Assembly: GCA_905234145.1 (NCBI GenBank)
Contig: CAJOGK010000026.1
Location: forward strand, 1-44,840
Length of the DNA: 44,840 nt
Direction of reading: 5' to 3'
DNA from: an uncultured Prevotella sp.
Lineage (GTDB): Bacteria > Bacteroidota > Bacteroidia > Bacteroidales > Bacteroidaceae
Part shown: positions 42,835 to 44,840 of the stretch, in pieces
Layout: each line of letters starts with the position of its first letter
Numbering within the stretch: the first letter of the stretch is position 1
Position numbers and translations under genes: made by a program
The notes under the pieces: generated by a model
Database searches by the model: none
Seen by the model: only the letters and a program-made list of their open reading frames with translations
Told to the model about the DNA's origin: nothing

Positions 42835-43377
42835 TTAATCGTCGTCGCCCGTCTGGCTGCCGCCGTTGTCACCGCCACCTCCGGTATTTCCACCATTCTG
42901 GTTTCCACCGTTCTCGGTGCCACCGCCATTCTCAGGATTCTCGTTGTCCTCGATATTCCCACTATCACCCGAGGTAACACGCTTCAGGACATTACCGTCC
43001 TCATCGAGGCAGGTGATCTGGATAGCGGTATTCTTCAGCTCGTCCTTTACCTCCACATTCGGGGTGAAGATGATGCGACGCGTGGTGATCAGACCCGTCT
43101 TTACATCGTCGAGGTTATCTACTGCCTTCGAGCGGACACCGAAGCGCATGGTACCCAGACCGGGCAGAGGTACGCTATGACCCTCGGTGGCCCACGTGCG
43201 GATGACCTCACCTGCTGCATCCCAGGCAGCCTTGATTACACCCGAAGAAATTCCGCTGTGGGTAGCAGCCTCTTGGAACACCTTCGCAGAATACAGGTCA
43301 GGACGCATCACGAACTTCTTACCAGGATTCTTACCGATTTTCAGCTCTCGGAGCTGAGCAATTACTTTAATAGCCAT
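42835..43377 (-). CDS. HU-like DNA-binding protein with acidic Gly/Asn tail
   Basis: A 180-residue protein of the Bacteroidetes HU-HIG type: ISSGVIKAAWDAAGEVIRTW and GLGTMRFGVRSKAV are its histone-like core (about 10-125). Residues about 135-180 are a low-complexity Gly/Asn/Asp tail. Unlike classical HU it is long and part of the smalltalk/DUF4248/DUF3987 constellation. A -7 box at 43576-43569 would give a leader of about 185 nt. Confidence 0.88.
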   Translation of the reverse strand: MAIKVIAQLRELKIGKNPGKKFVMRPDLYSAKVFQEAATHSGISSGVIKAAWDAAGEVIRTWATEGHSVPLPGLGTMRFGVRSKAVDNLDDVKTGLITTRRIIFTPNVEVKDELKNTAIQITCLDEDGNVLKRVTSGDSGNIEDNENPENGGGTENGGNQNGGNTGGGGDNGGSQTGDDD

Positions 43378-43385
43378 ACTTTTAA

Positions 43386-43419
43386 AATTTAATGTTTAAT
43401 GGTTGATGTTTAATTTTTT
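43386..43419. repeat. TTTAATG tandem words before the HU-like start
   Basis: TTTAATGTTTAATGGTTGATG and TTTAATTTTTT words lie directly upstream of the HU-like ATG in its leader. Confidence 0.55.
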
Positions 43420-43462
43420 CAATATTCTCTCTTTGCCTTATGACTAGAGCTTTTAGGCTAGT

Positions 43463-43527
43463 GATTAATGCTCACAATTGCTAGAATTAATGCACGCAAT
43501 TTCTAGATTTAAATCTCGCAATTTTTT
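43463..43527. repeat. 22-bp degenerate direct repeat, three copies
   Basis: Copies at 43463-43483, 43484-43505 and 43506-43527 share GA(A)TTAATGC-CACAATT-CTA. They lie within the long leader of the HU-like gene, between divergent promoters. The remainder of this 343-nt gap holds only those promoters and the words near the start codon. Confidence 0.7.
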
Positions 43528-43568
43528 CGTTTAATCACCGCCCTTGCAGCTTTTGTCATTTGACGTTG

Positions 43569-43576
43569 CAAAGGTA
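43569..43576 (-). promoter_or_regulatory. -7 box of HU-like gene
   Basis: TACCTTTG on the minus strand, about 190 nt upstream of the start codon. Confidence 0.6.
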
Positions 43577-43681
43577 CAAAATTTTGGTGCGCAAAATCCA
43601 ATTATGTCCAGTTTCGTCAAGTTATGTCGAGTTATTTGGGCCAAATCGCATCATTTTCGCAAATAATCGATTTTTTTGTTG

Positions 43682-43689
43682 TATCTTTG
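43682..43689 (+). promoter_or_regulatory. -7 box of the DUF4248 gene
   Basis: TATCTTTG, 31 nt upstream of the ATG at 43721. Confidence 0.65.
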
Positions 43690-43720
43690 TAGTCGAAAAC
43701 AAAATAAACATATAATTATC

Positions 43721-43908
43721 ATGCAACAACTACAATCATTTAATCGTTCCGTATTGGCCCAGAGCTATTTCCCAGATCTTCAACCTATGTCAGCCTGGAA
43801 GAAATTCAAAGGATGGCTGGAAGATACCCCGCGCTTGCGTCCGTTACTTCAAATCTCGCGTCGCACGTAGAGGTACAGTTAATCTACTCTGAACTTGGAG
43901 AGCCATAG
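43721..43908 (+). pseudogene. DUF4248 gene, frameshifted
   Basis: The first frame gives 49 residues (FNRSVLAQSYFPDLQPMSAW, KKFKGWLEDTPRLRPL, QISRRT) and stops at 43868-43870. In another frame, from 43867, the family's C-terminus follows: VEVQLIYSELGEP and a stop at 43906-43908. The family normally reads RRTFxPxEV...LGEP, so a small deletion around 43863-43868 has broken the gene. It is divergent from the HU-like gene as usual, but no DUF3987 gene follows it. Confidence 0.85.
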
Positions 43909-43911
43909 CGC

Positions 43912-44067
43912 ATCCATCATCCATCAATCCATCATTTGCTAAAATCAAAATGCAAAAAATACATCATTTAAATATTATTATTAATATATTAATAATAATA
44001 TTATATACTCCAATTGATGAATTATCAATACTATGAAAACCATGAAATGATGGATTGATGGATTGAT
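43912..44067. repeat. ATCCATCA tandem-word inverted repeat with AT palindrome
   Basis: Arm 43912-43937 (ATCCATC words) is complementary to arm 44045-44067 (GGATTGAT words). Between them 43971-44002 is a perfect 32-bp palindrome of A and T only. No gene is visible between 43909 and 44151 apart from this element and the hairpin at 44111-44139. Confidence 0.85.
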
Positions 44068-44110
44068 AGATTGCTTTCCGTAGCACGGCGGTTATATAAA
44101 ACTTTATTTT

Positions 44111-44139
44111 TCGCACCGTAGGAAAGTCCTATGGTGCGA
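44111..44139. terminator. Hairpin after the 75-aa gene
   Basis: TCGCACC-GTAGGA and TCCTAT-GGTGCGA pair with a 3-nt loop, 12 nt beyond the stop of the minus-strand gene. No T-run on that strand. Confidence 0.5.
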
Positions 44140-44151
44140 TAAAATGTTAGA

Positions 44152-44379
44152 TCATAACGATGATCTTAGCCATGGGAACTCCTCATATAGCTGTTTGTCG
44201 AAATCCTCTGAGGAAGTCCAATTTACCTTTCCGTTTTTTAAATTAGTCCCAAATTTGTCGATTCCCTCTATAGCCTCTTCAATTGTTGTTGGCCCTAAAG
44301 TAGGGAATCTCTCCCAGTCTAGGTCATCTATCCTGTCATGCACAACAGTTACGCCATCCTTTGAAGTTTTTTCTCCCAT
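44152..44379 (-). CDS. Hypothetical 75-aa acidic protein
   Basis: A small acidic protein (DRIDDLDWERFPTLGPTTIE at residues ~16-35) with no signal, membrane segment or recognised family. Reality is supported by a consensus -7 box (44408-44401) 21 nt upstream and a hairpin after the stop. It lies in a lower-density region next to the decayed DUF4248 locus. Confidence 0.6.
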   Translation of the reverse strand: MGEKTSKDGVTVVHDRIDDLDWERFPTLGPTTIEEAIEGIDKFGTNLKNGKVNWTSSEDFDKQLYEEFPWLRSSL

Positions 44380-44400
44380 AGTTTCTTATGCTTTATTAAG

Positions 44401-44408
44401 CAAAGGTA
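44401..44408 (-). promoter_or_regulatory. -7 box of the 75-aa gene
   Basis: TACCTTTG on the minus strand, 21 nt before the ATG at 44379. Confidence 0.6.
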
Positions 44409-44447
44409 GAAAGAAAAATCGATAGTTGCAAGTTTTCGAGAGAAAAT

Positions 44448-44516
44448 CTAGCCTTGGGGACAGGTATTTGAGTTATAGCAGCCTCATACCCAAGCAGAAT
44501 CTGTCCCAGTGGCTAG
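44448..44516. repeat. 16-bp imperfect inverted repeat
   Basis: CTAGCCTTGGGGACAG (44448-44463) and CTGTCCCAGTGGCTAG (44501-44516) pair at 13 of 16 positions around a 37-nt loop. Origin unknown. Confidence 0.55.
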
Positions 44517-44645
44517 GCCAGTGCAGAAGCTGAGGTGCTTAATGAAGATGCTGCAAAAAAATTATGTCAGAGACTTAATGATAAAAGGGAGATTTTGCTG
44601 GCAAATGGGTTTGGCGAGTTTGAGGTATTAAGTGATTTTGCTTAA
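44517..44645 (+). pseudogene. Possible 3' remnant of a gene
   Basis: A 42-codon open stretch without an ATG reads AEAEVLNEDAAKKLCQRLND and ends GFGEFEVLSDFA before a stop. The composition looks protein-like, but a stop precedes it and no start is visible, so it is at most the tail of a broken gene. Confidence 0.3.
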
Positions 44646-44700
44646 AGTATATGTCTATTAAGGTATAAATGTTATTATAGAATATATAAGAAAATAAAAT

Positions 44701-44726
44701 GGGAATGCGCATCGCTGCGGATTCCC
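44701..44726. terminator. Hairpin terminator for the gene entering from the right
   Basis: GGGAATGCGC and GCGGATTCCC pair with one mismatch and a 6-nt loop; on the minus strand the hairpin is followed by ATTTTATTTTCTT. A GCAAGTT/AACTTGC inverted repeat (44755-44771) spans the stop codon of that gene. Confidence 0.6.
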
Positions 44727-44762
44727 TATTTCAATTATTACTAATTCAAGTTTCGCAAGTTC

Positions 44763-44840
44763 CTAACTTGCCAGTTTTAATTGATAGATTTCAACGAAAT
44801 GACTGAGTTTGTCCGACCTGTTCACGAGCATATCAAGGAT
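44763..44840 (-). CDS. C-terminal end of an unidentified protein (partial)
   Basis: Twenty-five codons reading ILDMLVNRSDKLSHFVEIYQ and LKLAS, then TAG, run in from the right edge. The frame is open to the edge and a terminator follows, so it is probably the 3' end of a real gene. Too short to identify. Confidence 0.5.
   Translation of the reverse strand: MLDMLVNRSDKLSHFVEIYQLKLAS

Noticed and set aside
43463..43527. CRISPR array
   Set aside because: Three degenerate contiguous 22-bp copies without spacers and no cas genes; a direct repeat only.
44799..44840. Plus-strand ATG-initiated frame running off the right end
   Set aside because: The minus-strand frame ending at 44763 with a terminator behind it is the better explanation.

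Overview
The window looks like a chromosomal segment of a gut or rumen Bacteroidales, most likely Prevotella or a close relative. The evidence is the repeated -7 promoter box TAnnTTTG, the near absence of Shine-Dalgarno sites, the Bacteroidetes-only families (DUF3987, DUF4248, HU-like protein, smalltalk protein) and the many secreted glycoside hydrolases beside TonB and RND envelope systems. No database search was possible; names rest on motifs and family knowledge.

Layout. 1-1570: 3' part of a DUF3987 protein and an M15 murein peptidase. 1608-3179 (-): AAA-ATPase with a C-terminal DUF1703 nuclease-like domain. 3393-7342 (+): hexuronate operon of a GatC-like EIIC permease, a KduI isomerase that unexpectedly carries a signal peptide, and an ExuT-like MFS transporter; facing it (-) are a rhodanese/metallo-beta-lactamase fusion and an NAD-epimerase. 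9631-14044 (+): GNAT, YqiA-like hydrolase and a GH106 rhamnosidase-like enzyme. 14183-21504: Crp/Fnr regulator divergent from nrfH-nrfA-ccs1-ccsA, the respiratory ammonifying nitrite reductase and its cytochrome c assembly genes, followed by a possible 35-aa ORF and a TonB receptor. 21505-21865: candidate structured small RNA. 21866-26663: unknown secreted protein, GH43, M18 aminopeptidase, GH29 fucosidase. 26859-32431 (-): MFP-RND-TolC tripartite efflux operon. 32594-34949: AraC regulator and NhaC antiporter. 35057-42500 (+): L-fucose operon with fucI, fucP, mutarotase, aldo/keto reductase, zinc alcohol dehydrogenase and GH97. 42579-43908: smalltalk and HU-like genes divergent from a frameshifted DUF4248 gene. 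The right end holds a small hypothetical gene, hairpins and the 3' tip of another (-) gene.

The strongest unexplained signal is not a gene. Degenerate tandem 'words' of about 7-10 nt, often arranged as two inverted arms, occupy many intercistronic gaps. Word types include ACGGATTAA, GTAAATC, GTAAAAAG, AGGAATTT, CGAATTTAT, ATCCATCA and GCGGCA. Related elements lie in frame inside genes. One arm encodes the signal-peptide core of the TolC protein and another the start of the TonB receptor signal peptide. CTCACCTCTAAC-type elements encode apparent loop segments of the TonB receptor, RND pump and CcsA, and a CTCAACTTT-type element encodes the AraC linker. They recall enterobacterial REP/BIME and Rickettsia palindromic elements, but I do not recognise them as a named family.

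Other points of interest are the secreted KduI, the orphan PTS EIIC, a fucose operon lacking fucK/fucA, a 5' leader shared by three promoters, and the decayed DUF4248 locus.
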